From: Homarus americanus
Taxonomy: Eukaryota; Arthropoda; Malacostraca; Decapoda; Nephropidae
DNA length: 64,000 bases
Direction of reading: 5' to 3'
Assembly (NCBI RefSeq): GCF_018991925.1
Contig: NW_024756459.1
Span: 298,501-362,500 of the forward strand
The position numbers were made by a program, and so were the translations under genes. The notes under the pieces are model-generated. The model saw only the letters and a list, made by a program, of their open reading frames with translations, made no database searches and was not told where the DNA came from. Below are positions 32,193-44,197 of the stretch, piece by piece; the stretch's first letter is position 1; each line of letters opens with the position of its first letter.

Positions 32193-32466
32193 GAACGCTC
32201 GAAAATCCATAAGTTTTTTCTTGGAGGAGGACTTGTAAAGGACTTCCTACTGTTGCGAGGGGCGTAGGACAACCAGCTGTAGGAGTAGATGGGGTTCCTT
32301 AGCATGACTGGGGTGAGGTATGCCATCGATATGCCTTCTCTGTTCTGTATGTTCGGAAATCCTTAAGTTTTATCCGAGTATCTGGGAGAAGGTCGCATAC
32401 AGGGAGTCCTACTGTTGCGAGGGGCGTGGGACTACCAAGTGTAGGATAGATAGAGGGGTCCTTATA
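32193..32466. repeat. Diverged ~145-bp tandem duplication
   Basis: Both halves contain CTACTGTTGCGAGGGGCGTR followed by GGAC, then CAASTGTAGGA and a GGGTYCCTTA end, and AAATCCWTAAGTTTT at their start. The similarity is patchy, suggesting an old duplication. No domain is encoded. Confidence 0.65.
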
Positions 32467-33419
32467 TTATACTGTACCTGTATTCTGGTGATAGGTTAGG
32501 GTTAGGATAAGTGATAGGTAAGAGAGGTGATAGGTAGGTTAGGATAAGTGATAGGTAAGAGAGTTGACGATATGTATCAGGAAATGGACTGAAGCGTTTT
32601 GTTTACAAGGAGGAAGAATTGTGTTGAAATATGTTTAATTTATGGAGATGATAGAAAAATATATTGTAGGAAATTTTTTCGTAAGTTAACATTAAATTTT
32701 CTCTTTTCATTTTATGAATATATAATTAATTAAGCCCAGTGTTATGTGTTTGTGTCATATACAGTCATGGTGATTTTTATACCGCAGTACATTATTTCTT
32801 GTTTTAACGTCTGATGATGAGATGTATTGTTGAAACGTTACTAACTGAATATGTTGCTGTTTATACATATACTGATGGTGTTATACATAGATACATCCAG
32901 TATACTGTATATGTATAGATGGTTCTTGTAACCTCATTGCAAAACTATTAACTTTGAGAATCCCATTCCTTTATATGTATTTTCTAACCGCTTCAAAGAT
33001 GTCACAAAATACGGACAAAATGTTGTGTTTTTTCAGTTGATTATATTTCTTCTTAAACTACATTACTTACTGTATCTAACCAGAAGTAACTGAGGTACTG
33101 GATGTTTACCGATTGGCGTACTTAGCCAGTGTGGTTGGCGAGTTGTCCGGTCAACCTGGGTACTCCACATAGCTCGTTAACTTAAGGTGTGGATATTGGG
33201 TTGTCCTCAGCTTCTTATATTATACAACCTCCCGTCCAGGTGGCCATAGGGCATGGCAGCCTCCAACACCAGGAGCAGTTATTATTATTATTAGTAGCAG
33301 TAGTAGTAATATTTGTAATTGTTGTTGTGTTACAGACAGACACACACACACACAAGACTCAGGGCCATCTCTCAGGGCAGGTTATTATCCCTCTTCATTT
33401 CCGTATAAAGGCCAAGCGT

Positions 33420-33422
<3 letters not shown>
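32467..33422. other. Intergenic DNA, nothing recognised
   Basis: Includes a short GGTAGGTTAGGATAAGTGAT duplication (32490-32565) and a CA run near 33340. No gene recognised. Confidence 0.55.
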
Positions 33423-33473
<51 letters not shown>

Positions 33474-33507
33474 CTCTCGCTCTCTCGCTCTCTCGCTCTC
33501 TCGCTCT
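33423..33507. repeat. (TC)n microsatellite with TCGC interruptions
   Basis: About 23 TC dinucleotides followed by five CTCTCTCG units. Confidence 0.96.
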
Positions 33508-34639
33508 CCACTTACCCTACGAGGTAAGTGGTGGATTTTACATTAATTCACACCTGGTGGGGAGAGGTAGGAGGGGGGAGGAGACTGTGTGGGAGGGGGA
33601 TAGTGGTGGAGAGAGAGTGAAGGAGGGGGAGAGAGTGAAAGAGCAGGGGTAGGGAGTAAGAGACGGTAGGGAAGAGAAAGTGCGGGGAGAGGAGGAAGAG
33701 GTAGAGTGGGAAGAAGTAGTGTGGGGGGAGACATTATCGGGAAGAGTTGCCAATTTTATTTCCGAATTTCATACTATTTTAAGTGTGTGTGTGTGTGTGT
33801 GTGTAAAGAAGACATTCATAGTGTACTTGTGGTCCTGAAATACAAGTGTCATACAAACTCTTGAACTTAAAACATTCAGCAAAATTCACTTCTGTAAGAG
33901 ACACTTACATACATACATACATACACACATACATACATACACACATACATACATACGTCTCGCCAACACACCTGAGTTTTTTTTTTACATACTGTATTTA
34001 AGAATCCATTTATTCATGTCCAGTATTTTACTTACTTATTTATTTATTTATTTATTTTATTTATTTATTTATTTTTTACATGTATATATTTCTTAACAGA
34101 TTTCCTCTTGACAGATATTACAAGGAAAAACTACACTGACCTCTGGGAAAAACAATCAAGGAAACGTAAATAAACGCCCTGTTAACGGAACGACTTCGCT
34201 GTTGTAGAGATATGTGCAATGGCCATTAGTCTGTTGTTTATTGATTATAGATGAGTATGGGGGTCTCTCTCACGACCACTGGGGGGTAAATCTTCCTCGA
34301 TAACACACTTAAGTTAGCTAAGTAAGTCAATAAGTAAGTAAAGTAAGTAAGAACGTAAGTAAATAGATAAAAACATTGATTATAAAGACAAGATAGAACA
34401 AGGGACAAAGGCTTTCGTTAGTTCACCTCCAGGAAGGTGTTGGGTTGGTAGGACGGATATACTGTAGAAGGTTCAGATGCAAATAGGGAGAGTTATTAAA
34501 ATCGGTTTACCTGAAGATTAATCCCCCTAACGCTGCCTATGGAGGTTAGGTTAGCGATAGGATGTTTTAGTAATGAGTCGAGTCATACTAAACCTCGGTG
34601 GTTACAGAGTACAGTAGTCTAGATGAGAGATCCGCCTAC
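33508..34639. other. Low-complexity and AT-rich intergenic DNA
   Basis: 33550-33735 is purine-rich (GGGGGAGAGAGTGAAAGAG words), opening S/P/L-rich minus frames. 33784-33805 is a TG run, 33900-33957 ACAT repeats, 34038-34075 TTTA repeats, and 34320-34365 AAGT repeats. No gene. Confidence 0.7.
34505..34562. repeat. Single arm of the inverted-arm/CCTAA-core family
   Basis: TTTACCTGAAGATTAATCCC then CCTAACGCTGCCTATGGAGG and TTAGCGATAGG parallels the left arm of the 49.1-kb copy (CACCTAAATATTAGACACCC, TAACGCTATCTGAGGA, TTAGCGATAGG). It has only a short TTAGG core and no second arm. Confidence 0.5.
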
Positions 34640-34830
34640 TGATTGGCCGTGATGGTGAGCCATGACGTCATACAGCCACATTGATTGGTCATGATGACAA
34701 TCCTTGCCATTGGCGCCACCCACTGATTGGCTGAGTGATGGCCAGACGTCAGAGCCGCCCACCAACGAGCTCTGAACGTACAAGGATGACGTCAGTTCTA
34801 ATGATTCTACGTCCTAAACTGACCAATTGG
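34640..34830. promoter_or_regulatory. CCAAT-box and CRE-rich segment
   Basis: Two perfect CRE palindromes TGACGTCA (34663-34670 and 34787-34794) and a near-CRE AGACGTCAG (34744-34752) lie among five ATTGG/CCAAT motifs (about 34642, 34684, 34709, 34726 and 34822). The segment is more GC-rich than its flanks. This density is promoter-like, but no downstream coding exon is visible, and repeated ATTGGNNNTGATG wording may instead reflect an old tandem repeat. Confidence 0.4.
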
Positions 34831-35309
34831 CATGCACTATCAGATTCACTCTATGATTAAATGAACATTAGATTACTGACAATATATAACCGTAATTTTC
34901 CTTTACAACCATACAACATTATCTCAAATATAATAGTAAATGGGACTCGTTATGGCATTTTAACAATTTAGGCATTGGTCCAACCTTTACTTAATATTTA
35001 ACACTACTTTTATTAGTGTTTCAGAACAAAAGTAATTTTTAGTATTGCTGTAACTGTTTAATGATAACTGTACTTATACCAAGCAATGGAAATATATACT
35101 TATATTACTTTTCCTGGATAAATAAATATTTTTTATTACACTAACCATTTAGATATTACTGTAACTGTAATTTATACTGCAGTCAGAACTTGTTATACTC
35201 TTTCTGATGATACAGTAACAGCAGACGAGTTTCTGTACCTGTAACTTGTACCTAAACACTTAAAACTGAAGTTAATGTTGGTGAGTAGACTAATGCTAGA
35301 CGATCCCTT
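34831..35309. other. AT-rich intergenic DNA
   Basis: Repeated ATTACTGTAACTGTAA-like words suggest another eroded tandem repeat, too diverged to define. No gene. Confidence 0.45.
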
Positions 35310-35485
35310 TAAATTCTGTCACTTAAACTGAAAAGAAATCTAATCAAACACTTTAAATTCTGACAACTTTTAAAGCTCAGGATAATACTAAATAACCTTA
35401 AATTGTCACTTGAACTAAAAAAGAAAACTAAACCCCTTAAATTCTGACGAACTTAAAATAATACTAAAAAGATTAAATTCTCAGT
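35310..35485. repeat. Decayed tandem repeat (CTTTAAATTCTGACAACTT)
   Basis: Three to four diverged copies of CYTTAAATTCTGWCAACTT with AATACTAAA linkers, about 60-75 bp apart. Confidence 0.55.
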
Positions 35486-35667
35486 TATCACAGCCAGTAG
35501 GAGCGTTTACGATAGTTGATAATATACAAGAGATTTCTGTATGTGTTGTGGCAGAAGGACAAGGGTACGGGGTGCTGCTATTGGCTTTATAGACTTGAGG
35601 TCTTAACATGCCCACAGACACTAGGCGGGGGATGAAGGACCTCTCTCCCTGCATTCTGATGTGTCCT

Positions 35668-36082
35668 ACTGGTGCTGTGTGGGAGGTGGTGGTGTGTGGG
35701 GAGGAAGGTGGTGTGTGGGAGGTGGTGGTGGTGTGTGGGAGGTGGTGGTGGTGTGTGGGAGGTGGTGGTGTGTGGGGAGGAAGGTGGTGGTGTGTGGGAG
35801 TGTGGTGGTGTGTGGGGAGGTGGTGGTGTGGGGAGGAAGTTTGTGTGTGGGGAGGTGGTGTGTGGGGAAGAAGGTGTGTGGGGAGGAAGGTGGGTGTGTG
35901 GGAGGTGGTGGTGTGTGGGGAGGAAGGTGTGTGGGAGGTGGTGTGTGTGTGGGAGGTGGTGGTGTGTGGGGAAGGAAGGTGGTGTGGGGAAGAAGGTGGT
36001 GTGTGGGGAAGAAGGTGGTGTGGGGAAGAAGGTGGTGGGGAGAAGGTGGTGTGTGGGAGGTGGTGGTGTGTGGGGGGGGGGA
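35668..36082. repeat. G-rich GTGGGGAGGAAGGTGGT minisatellite
   Basis: Over 400 bp of GTGTGTGGGAGGTGGTGGTG and GGGGAGGAAGGTGGT units, with near-complete strand asymmetry (G on plus, C on minus). Many runs of three or more G give G-quadruplex potential. All frames on the plus strand and a 222-codon minus frame are open because the repeat lacks stops; none is a gene. Confidence 0.93.
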
Positions 36083-36424
36083 GGTGGTAGTGGTGGTAGT
36101 GATGTGTGATGGTGACAATGATGTGTTATGGTGGTTGTATTGTTTGGTAGTGGAAAAGATGTGTTGTGATTGTGTTCGGTGATGGTGGTAATAGTGTGTA
36201 TGGTGGTAAGGGTAACTATAATGTGTGGAAATAATGTGTACTGTCAGTTGAGGAAACACGTATGATTTTTTCCTTTTTGCTATGTATAATTTGTCTCTGT
36301 TGTTATCTAGAGTATAATCTAAATTAAAACGCATGTTCCTATAATCTTAGTTCTTTAAGACCTATAATATAGTACACCTAAAACACATTGAAACAAATAT
36401 AGGCACACTGATCAAACATATAAT

Positions 36425-36615
36425 CATTATAGGAACGCTCTTAAAATAAAAAAAATAATATAGGAACTCTCTTAAAATATAAAAATAATATAGGAACTCG
36501 TTAAAAAAAATTAGGAACACTCTTGGGAAAAAAAAGAATAATACAGTATAGGAACGCTCTTAAAAATATAAAAAATATAGGAGCGTTCTTAAAATATATA
36601 AATATCATAGGAATG
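36425..36615. repeat. Imperfect tandem array (ATAGGAACGCTCTTAAAAT)
   Basis: Five to six copies of ATAGGAACGCTCTTAAAAT with A-rich spacers of variable length, period about 30-45 bp. Confidence 0.85.
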
Positions 36616-36767
36616 CAACTGTTGCCATTTTATTATAGAGAGTGGGTACCTTATTAATAGTAACTGATGAAGAAACGTCGAGATGCTTTAAGTTGGGTGA
36701 TATTAATGAACTCAGTTGTCCTGATACCAGCCTCTGTAATAGTAGAGAGAGAGAGAGAGCTATTTAC

Positions 36768-36890
36768 TCTAGGCTCGTCACTACACCCCTAGGCTCGTCA
36801 CTACACCCCTAGGCTCGTCACTACACCCCTAGGCTCGTCACTACACCCCTAGGCTCGTCACTACACCCCTAGGCTCACTACACTCCTAGA
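36768..36890. repeat. 20-bp minisatellite (AGGCTCGTCACTACACCCCT)
   Basis: Five perfect copies of AGGCTCGTCACTACACCCCT followed by one or two shortened ones. Confidence 0.95.
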
Positions 36891-37689
36891 CTCTCTACAC
36901 CCCTTGACACCCTTAACCAAGTACTCTCCTCTAACGCAGCTTCTCCCCCCAGTCACCATTGTTTCATTCCTGTGTGATTGTTATTGTTATTTATGTTAGA
37001 ATTGATCAGCTTTTATCCTAAATTAATTAAGTTACATGCGTTTGTGTTATTTGTATACAGAGAGTAATTATTAATGGTGATTCAGTATGCAGAGTGAATT
37101 TATATGAAGTGTTCTGAATGAGTGTTGGGGGTGTGTTGAGGATGTGAACAAGGATGTGTACTGTGTGTGTGTGAGTTGATGTGAACAAGGATGTGTAGTG
37201 TGTTGAGGGTGTGAACAAGGATGTGTACTGTGTGTGTGTGAGTTGAGGATGTGAACAAGGATGTGTAGTGGTGTAACTAATTGCTCGCTCGAGGCATCTA
37301 ATTACAAACGCTTGACGATCTGTGTTGAGATATAACCTGGGTAAGAATCCTAACTAGATGCAGATAACAGTGTAAACAAACTGATTTAAACTTCTTTATG
37401 AGGCAGACGTTAGCATTTTGTGTCCAAATTCTTAAAATACTCGTAAATTAATGTTTTTTTTCCCTTTGGTACATCCGATTATAGTGTTGTTATGTAAATT
37501 TAAAGTCATTCTCGTCTTCATGCTTAAGGGTAATAACATTGGATTAGATTTCGATAATGTCTTTACAGGGTGTTTGGCCAATCGTAGTTCCTGGGGACAT
37601 TGTTGTTGTTGGGTGGAGCTTCAGGGTGACAACGTGGCGGCTTGTGTGTTCGTGTTTACTCTCATACATCACTGTTATTGTGAGCTCAC
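36891..37689. other. Intergenic DNA with a GTGAACAAGGATGTGTA repeat
   Basis: 37095-37270 contains four copies of GTGAACAAGGATGTGTA separated by GT-rich linkers. 37451-37690 carries overlapping frames with no domain. No gene called. Confidence 0.6.
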
Positions 37690-37890
37690 CTGTTCTCACC
37701 TTCATACCTCCTGTTGCCATCATCATCACCATTTGTATCATCACTCATCACCATCTTCCATCACTCCTCACTACCATTACCTTCACTATCATCACCATCC
37801 AACCATCACCTCCTCACCATAACCCTCTCCAACCCTCATCCTCCCCACTCACCCCCTCTCCGCCCCCCCTCCCCCCACACTCACTCTCAA
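37690..37890. repeat. CATCACCATC/CCTCCCC pyrimidine-rich tract
   Basis: CATCAC/CATCTTC words grading into C-rich sequence. Several overlapping open frames reaching 121-123 codons result. Confidence 0.8.
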
Positions 37891-38104
37891 CCACGAAGCA
37901 TAATAGAAAATTCTTGCCATGATGACGTCACTCGTTATGCTGACAGTGCATTCTTTACCCGGAACTAAGAAGATGTACAACGCGTGGGCCTCTCCTCTCA
38001 GTGAAGCCTGTGGGGGTCTTACTCGAGTGATTTAATACCATGTAAAAAGTGTTTATTTTTTTTTACGTTCTTTATCTCACGTCTAAGTTGCGTCTGTTTG
38101 GTAT

Positions 38105-38425
38105 TATTGTAAACACATTTCAGAGGTATATATTTACAACTTTATACCTATGATTTACAGTTATTTAAACACATTTCAGAACGATATAACTATGATTTAC
38201 AGCTATTTAAAGCTTTTGTAAATATACTTCAGAACTATACAATTATCATTTCCAGCTATTTAAATATACTGTAAACGCATTTCATAATTATTTAACTATC
38301 ATTTACAGCTGTTTATACCTATTGTAAACATTTCAGAACTATGCACTTATTATTTACAGATATTTAAACCTACTGTAAACGCATTTCAGTACTTTATAAC
38401 TATACAACTATGATTTACACAATCT
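38105..38425. repeat. Decayed ~60-bp tandem array
   Basis: Words ATTGTAAACACATTTCAGAA, CTATAYAACTATGATTTACA and GCTATTTAAACCTA recur in that order about five times with moderate divergence. Confidence 0.75.
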
Positions 38426-39165
38426 TTACACACATACAATCAATTTACATACACAATTTACAACCATGATAGGTACACACTCTACTATTACACTTTAATA
38501 CCATGATTTACACCTTTGATAGGCGCTTCTATACTTATATTTTAAACGTTGGTGATAGTTTAGGAAATAATAGTTCATATCCAGTGGTCAAGAGAAATGT
38601 TCGTAACGAGGCTTTTCACGAGTAAATGGTCGATATTCTATTATTTATTTGTTTTTTTTTGGGGGGGGGGGGATCATTCATTTAAAAGTTTGTCCAGAAA
38701 AGTATTTAAATTATCTTTGTTACAAATATTAATTAATATTTATTTTTTTTGCTGTTTATAATGTATTTTGTTTTCATTATGTAGTTACTGTATTATGTAT
38801 AAAGTATTTCTTGGGTTAAAAATATCGTTCGTTTAGATTTTAATTAAAATTGTACTGTATTTCCCTGATTATTAGTATTTTATTATTTAAGTACAGTACT
38901 GCTACATTATTTTCTCATTTTCATAAGTACTGTATTATGTAATTAGTATAATTCCACAAGTCCATTTCTTTATTCTTTCACGTTTCTACAAGTATAACAT
39001 TACCACACACTTACCCTCGTCACGTCTTGGCTCCATTAAACTTGATAATATGCCGTAAAGAACCAAATTAACCTTTCCGGGAACACAGATGTACCGTATG
39101 TTCCAAGGGACTCCATTAGTCACCTGCTGGGGGTAAAATAGAGATATTCAACAAGGTTCAGTGCC
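38426..39165. other. AT-rich intergenic DNA
   Basis: Includes a G homopolymer near 38660 and many TACTGTATTATGTA words. No gene. Confidence 0.55.
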
Positions 39166-39435
39166 CGGGTGCGGTGGGTGAGGTGGGTTGGTGAGGTGGG
39201 TTGGTGGGGTGAGGTGGGTTGGTGGGGTGGGTGGAATGCGGGTGTTAAACATTCTCTTGTGATGGCTCTATTAGGCTCTGCGGCCAGGTGGTGGTAGTGG
39301 TGGGCTACTACTACTACCACTATTACTACTACTATTACTACTACTATATCACTCGTACTACTACTTCTATATCACTAATACTGTTACTACTAGTACTATC
39401 CTCACACAATCATCATCACTACTACTACAACACCT
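39166..39435. repeat. GGTGGGTTGGTGAGGTG array followed by ACT/TAC trinucleotide tract
   Basis: 39168-39232 holds four GGTGAGGTGGGTTGGTG-type copies. 39288-39430 is dominated by GTGGTGGTAG then TACTACTAC repeats, which are mutually complementary and could fold back on themselves. Confidence 0.85.
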
Positions 39436-39594
39436 TCACCGTGAACACCCTGGGAACCTGCAGGTGTGGATGACGGGTGTAGCTGTCAGGTGTTTCGGGA
39501 CGGTCACCTGGAGGCGTGAGGTGTAGCAGGTGTCAAGGGTGACTACCTGGGTCTTGATCCCCGTGGCTGACGATAATGGGTACTGCTGACGAAG

Positions 39595-39935
39595 AGAAGG
39601 GGGGAGGATGTTGGAGAAAGTGAGGGAGAGAAGGAGAGGTGGTGGGAGGAAAGAGAATGGGGAGAAAGAAAGTGGGAGGAGAGAGAGAAAGGAAGAGGGG
39701 GAGGATGTTGGAGAATGGGAGGGAAGAGAGAAAGGAAGAGGGGGAGGATGTTGGAGAAAGTGAGGGAGAAAGAGAGAATGGGAGGGAAGAGAGCGAGGAA
39801 GAAAGAGTGAATGGGAAGAGTGAGGGGGAGAATTAGTGAAAGAGAGAGGGTGAGTAATGGGTGATAAAGAGAAAGGGGAGAATAATCAGTTGGGGAAGAG
39901 AGAGAGAGAGAGGTAAATAACTAAGGGGGAGAAAG
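39595..39935. repeat. Purine-rich (GGAGAAAGAGAG) tract
   Basis: About 340 bp almost free of pyrimidines on the plus strand, with repeated GGGGGAGGATGTTGGAGAA units (three copies). A K/E/R/G-rich frame at 39639-39836 is a composition artefact. Confidence 0.88.
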
Positions 39936-40904
39936 AGGGAAGACAATAATTAATTAATAGAGAAGACAAAGAAAAATAAAGATGAACAAAGAGACAAAGA
40001 TAATATATACAGAGATAGATGGAAAACAAAGACAAACAAATAAAGCAAACAAGAGTGGACAGTCAATAATACCGATAACTTAAAAAACAAATAAAAACTC
40101 TACCTGCCAATCATCAATCACCAACGTTCTTAAGTCACCCACGTCACCCTTATCGTCATTCATCAATTACCCACGTCACTAAACACTCCCATCATCAATC
40201 ACCTTCCCTATTAATAACCAATCACACGTCACCCTCTTCACCAATCACCTCACGTCACCAATCACCCACGTCACCCCAACACCTCCCCCGTGGCTCCCTG
40301 GAACAATATGTCAAGTGAAACATAAGATTTAGGTTCGAATTCTCCGACATTTGGGTGTTAAGTTATTTCCCGTGACTGTGGCTATGACAACTGTTAGGTG
40401 ATAGTGTGTGTGGTTTTATTATTATTATTATTATTATTATGATTATTATTATTACTGTATGATTATTATTATAAGTGCTGTAGTAGTATTGAACAGTTGA
40501 ACTTAGTCTATGTGAGGAAATTACATACGTTCTTACACCTCCAGAAAGGGGAAAAATTTAGCATATGAATCTTAGAGAATCCAGGGTGTGGTTCGTGGCG
40601 CCCCGGAGAGCTGGCTGGGTCACAGAGGGACACGGTGGCCCTCTTGTCGAGACTGACCTCGATCCTGTAACGGGGGAGGGGGTGGTGAGAGTGACGGCCC
40701 TACACTAGAGAGCTCCTAGACTGATCTCCCTACGCCAGGTCATCAAAGGTCACATTGAAGTTGATTTCTTGACCTTCTTAAGTCATGTTCTAGTGGCTGG
40801 GTCAGAAAAGGTCACTGGAAGTTTAGGTTAGGATCTGATGATTTTGTTAGGTCATTCTTAACCACCACAGGTATCCTTCTCTTTCCATGTACGCTCATCG
40901 CCTC
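39936..40904. other. Intergenic DNA
   Basis: 40100-40285 repeats TCACCAATCACCCACGTCACC-like words. 40415-40475 is an ATT microsatellite with interruptions. 40600-40690 is a GC-rich patch without a convincing frame. AAGGTCA half-sites occur at 40746 and 40818. No gene. Confidence 0.5.
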
Positions 40905-40956
40905 CCTAACCTAACCTAACCTAACCTAACCTAACCTAACCTAACCTAACCTAACC
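40905..40956. repeat. Interstitial arthropod telomere-type repeat (CCTAA)10
   Basis: Ten perfect CCTAA pentamers, the reverse complement of TTAGG, the canonical arthropod telomere repeat. It is bounded abruptly on both sides. Confidence 0.95.
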
Positions 40957-41183
40957 CCATGTGTATCTGCTTCACATTTTAGCTGACATTGAGACCTGAC
41001 TTTTGTTCTTGACTCAACTGTATATTATTACACACCCATCGTAATAGCCAAGTCAACTCGGCCAGAACACTCTGAAGATTAAAAAAGACTTATGATTGTG
41101 ATTACGTTCGTCGTTTGTTTTTAATGGAGGATGAGTTAGGTAGAGACAAGAGGTGAGGAAATTAACTCTTGAGGTACAGATTG

Positions 41184-41195
41184 TGTGTCTCTCTC

Positions 41196-41240
<45 letters not shown>
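41184..41240. repeat. (TC)n microsatellite
   Basis: About 27 TC dinucleotides with single G and A interruptions. Confidence 0.95.
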
Positions 41241-41244
<4 letters not shown>

Positions 41245-41246
41245 CT

Positions 41247-41319
41247 CCTAATGGGCCCCAGTCCTAATGATTATGTTGTGGTAATATTAGGGGTCCGATA
41301 GTACCTGGGGCCCATTAGG
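41247..41319. other. Perfect 15-bp stem hairpin (CCTAATGGGCCCCAG)
   Basis: CCTAATGGGCCCCAG at 41247-41261 and its exact reverse complement at 41305-41319, loop 43 nt. A further GGGCCCATT copy follows immediately. It could be a fold-back repeat or an RNA stem; no T-run or neighbouring gene indicates a terminator. Confidence 0.6.
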
Positions 41320-42950
<1,631 letters not shown>

Positions 42951-43244
42951 AGGATTATGTGAAGATTATCCATCTTATCTGATTTCACCTGATGATTGAA
43001 ACCACCTTAACGGTAACCTAACTTAACCTGTCCTAACTTAACCTATCCCATCCTAACCTAACTTATCCTGTCCTAACCTAACCTAACCTAACCCAACCCC
43101 CCAGGTGGAGTTAAGGTATGTAATTATCAGGTGAAATAAGGTTTAGCATTAGGTTAGGTTAATATAGTTTAGGTTAATATAGGTTAAGGTGTTCAATCAT
43201 TAGGTAAAATAAGTTAGGGTGTCTAATGCTCAGGTGATCTAAAT
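42951..43244. repeat. Inverted-arm element with CCTAA/TTAGG core, copy D (best preserved)
   Basis: The left arm contains TTTCACCTGATGATTGAA then CCACCTTAAC. The right arm, read on the minus strand, is GATCACCTGAGCATTAGACA, then CCCTAACTTATTTTACCTAA, then TGATTGAACACCTTAACC. The left arm (from 42951) follows the same order. Between arms the plus strand has CCTAACCTAACC words (43020-43095) that switch to GGTTAGGTTAATATAG words (43150-43185), so the core is also inverted. About 294 bp, no coding. Confidence 0.6.
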
Positions 43245-43515
43245 GACCCCGATGTTGGCAGGTGACCTTATGATTTCTAATAGAAAACAAAACTAAAAAT
43301 AGACTTAAATAAAGTAACACTTCAACTGGCATTAATTACTTCATGCGTTAGAGGGTGAATGTATAAACGTTAATTTGCTGAGTAAACAACGTATCTTTTT
43401 TAACTGATATAAAACACTCGACAGTACGTGCATAATTTAACATGAGCTCCAAGCCTGTTCCTCGTGTTATCTTTAAAACCTCTTGTGTGTGTTATTTTGG
43501 TTAGGTTAGGTTATG

Positions 43516-43540
43516 TGTGTGTGTGTGTGTGTGTGTGTGT
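43516..43540. repeat. (TG)n microsatellite
   Basis: About 12 TG dinucleotides directly after GGTTAGGTTA. Confidence 0.93.
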
Positions 43541-43554
43541 AGCATTTTGGGTAG

Positions 43555-43690
43555 ATGATAACAGTTATGATATCGGTTTGGAAGTCTGAATCAAGATAAC
43601 GGTGTTTGTTATCGGGGATTCTGATATCGTAGCATAACCCGATATTATATGGATGAGGATAACGTTGTGATATCTTAATTTTAACCATTT
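43555..43690. repeat. GATATCG/GATAACG degenerate repeat, copy 1
   Basis: Repeated GATAACRGTT/TGATATCGG words, closing with GATATCGTAGCATAACC, nearly identical to the end of the longer array at 51.6-51.9 kb. Period about 30-35 bp. Confidence 0.6.
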
Positions 43691-43796
43691 TTCAAGACCT
43701 ACAAGCTGGTATAAATTCTATGGACTTATCAGCCATAGTTTCATTACTTTGTCCTGGATGATATTTAGACTGATAGATAGAGAGATACTTTTCAGT

Positions 43797-43864
43797 GTGG
43801 TGGGGGCTCAGGGCTGTGGTGGGGGCTCAGGGCTGTGGTGGGGGTTCGAGGCTGTGGTGGGGGA
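43797..43864. repeat. 19-bp array (GTGGTGGGGGCTCAGGGCT)
   Basis: Three and a half copies, the last diverged. Confidence 0.92.
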
Positions 43865-44051
43865 ACGTCAGCCGCCTCCAGTCGTTGGGTTGCTGGACGA
43901 AAAAAAATGGAATTAACTGTCAATTATCTATTAAATTCAAATCGTAAACAATGATTTATTTACAGAATATTTGAGAGGGATCGATGAGTGGGGTCGAGGA
44001 AGTGTTTACAATATTCAATACCATTTGAATCTCTAACCTTTGATTCCAGCT

Positions 44052-44197
44052 GACAGGTTGGGTCTGATAGGTTTGGTCTGATAGGTGGGGTCTGATAGGT
44101 GTGGTGTGATAGGTGGGGTCTGATAGGTTTGGTCTGATAGGTGGGGTCTGCCAGGTGGGGTCTGATAGGTGGGGTCTGCCAGGTGGGTGTCAGCCAG
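44052..44197. repeat. 14-bp minisatellite (GATAGGTGGGGTCT)
   Basis: About ten copies, with variants GATAGGTTTGGTCT and GCCAGGTGGGGTCT. Confidence 0.93.

Noticed and set aside
31649..32267. Three overlapping plus-strand frames of 112-144 codons
   Set aside because: F/L/S-rich translations of a pyrimidine tract; no start context, domain or splice signals.
35666..36334. 222-codon minus-strand frame, the longest in the window
   Set aside because: It is a T/P/H repeat translation of the G-rich minisatellite; plus-strand frames in the same place are equally open.
40320..40350. GGTTCGAATTC resembling a tRNA B box
   Set aside because: No A box, anticodon arm or acceptor stem at suitable distance.
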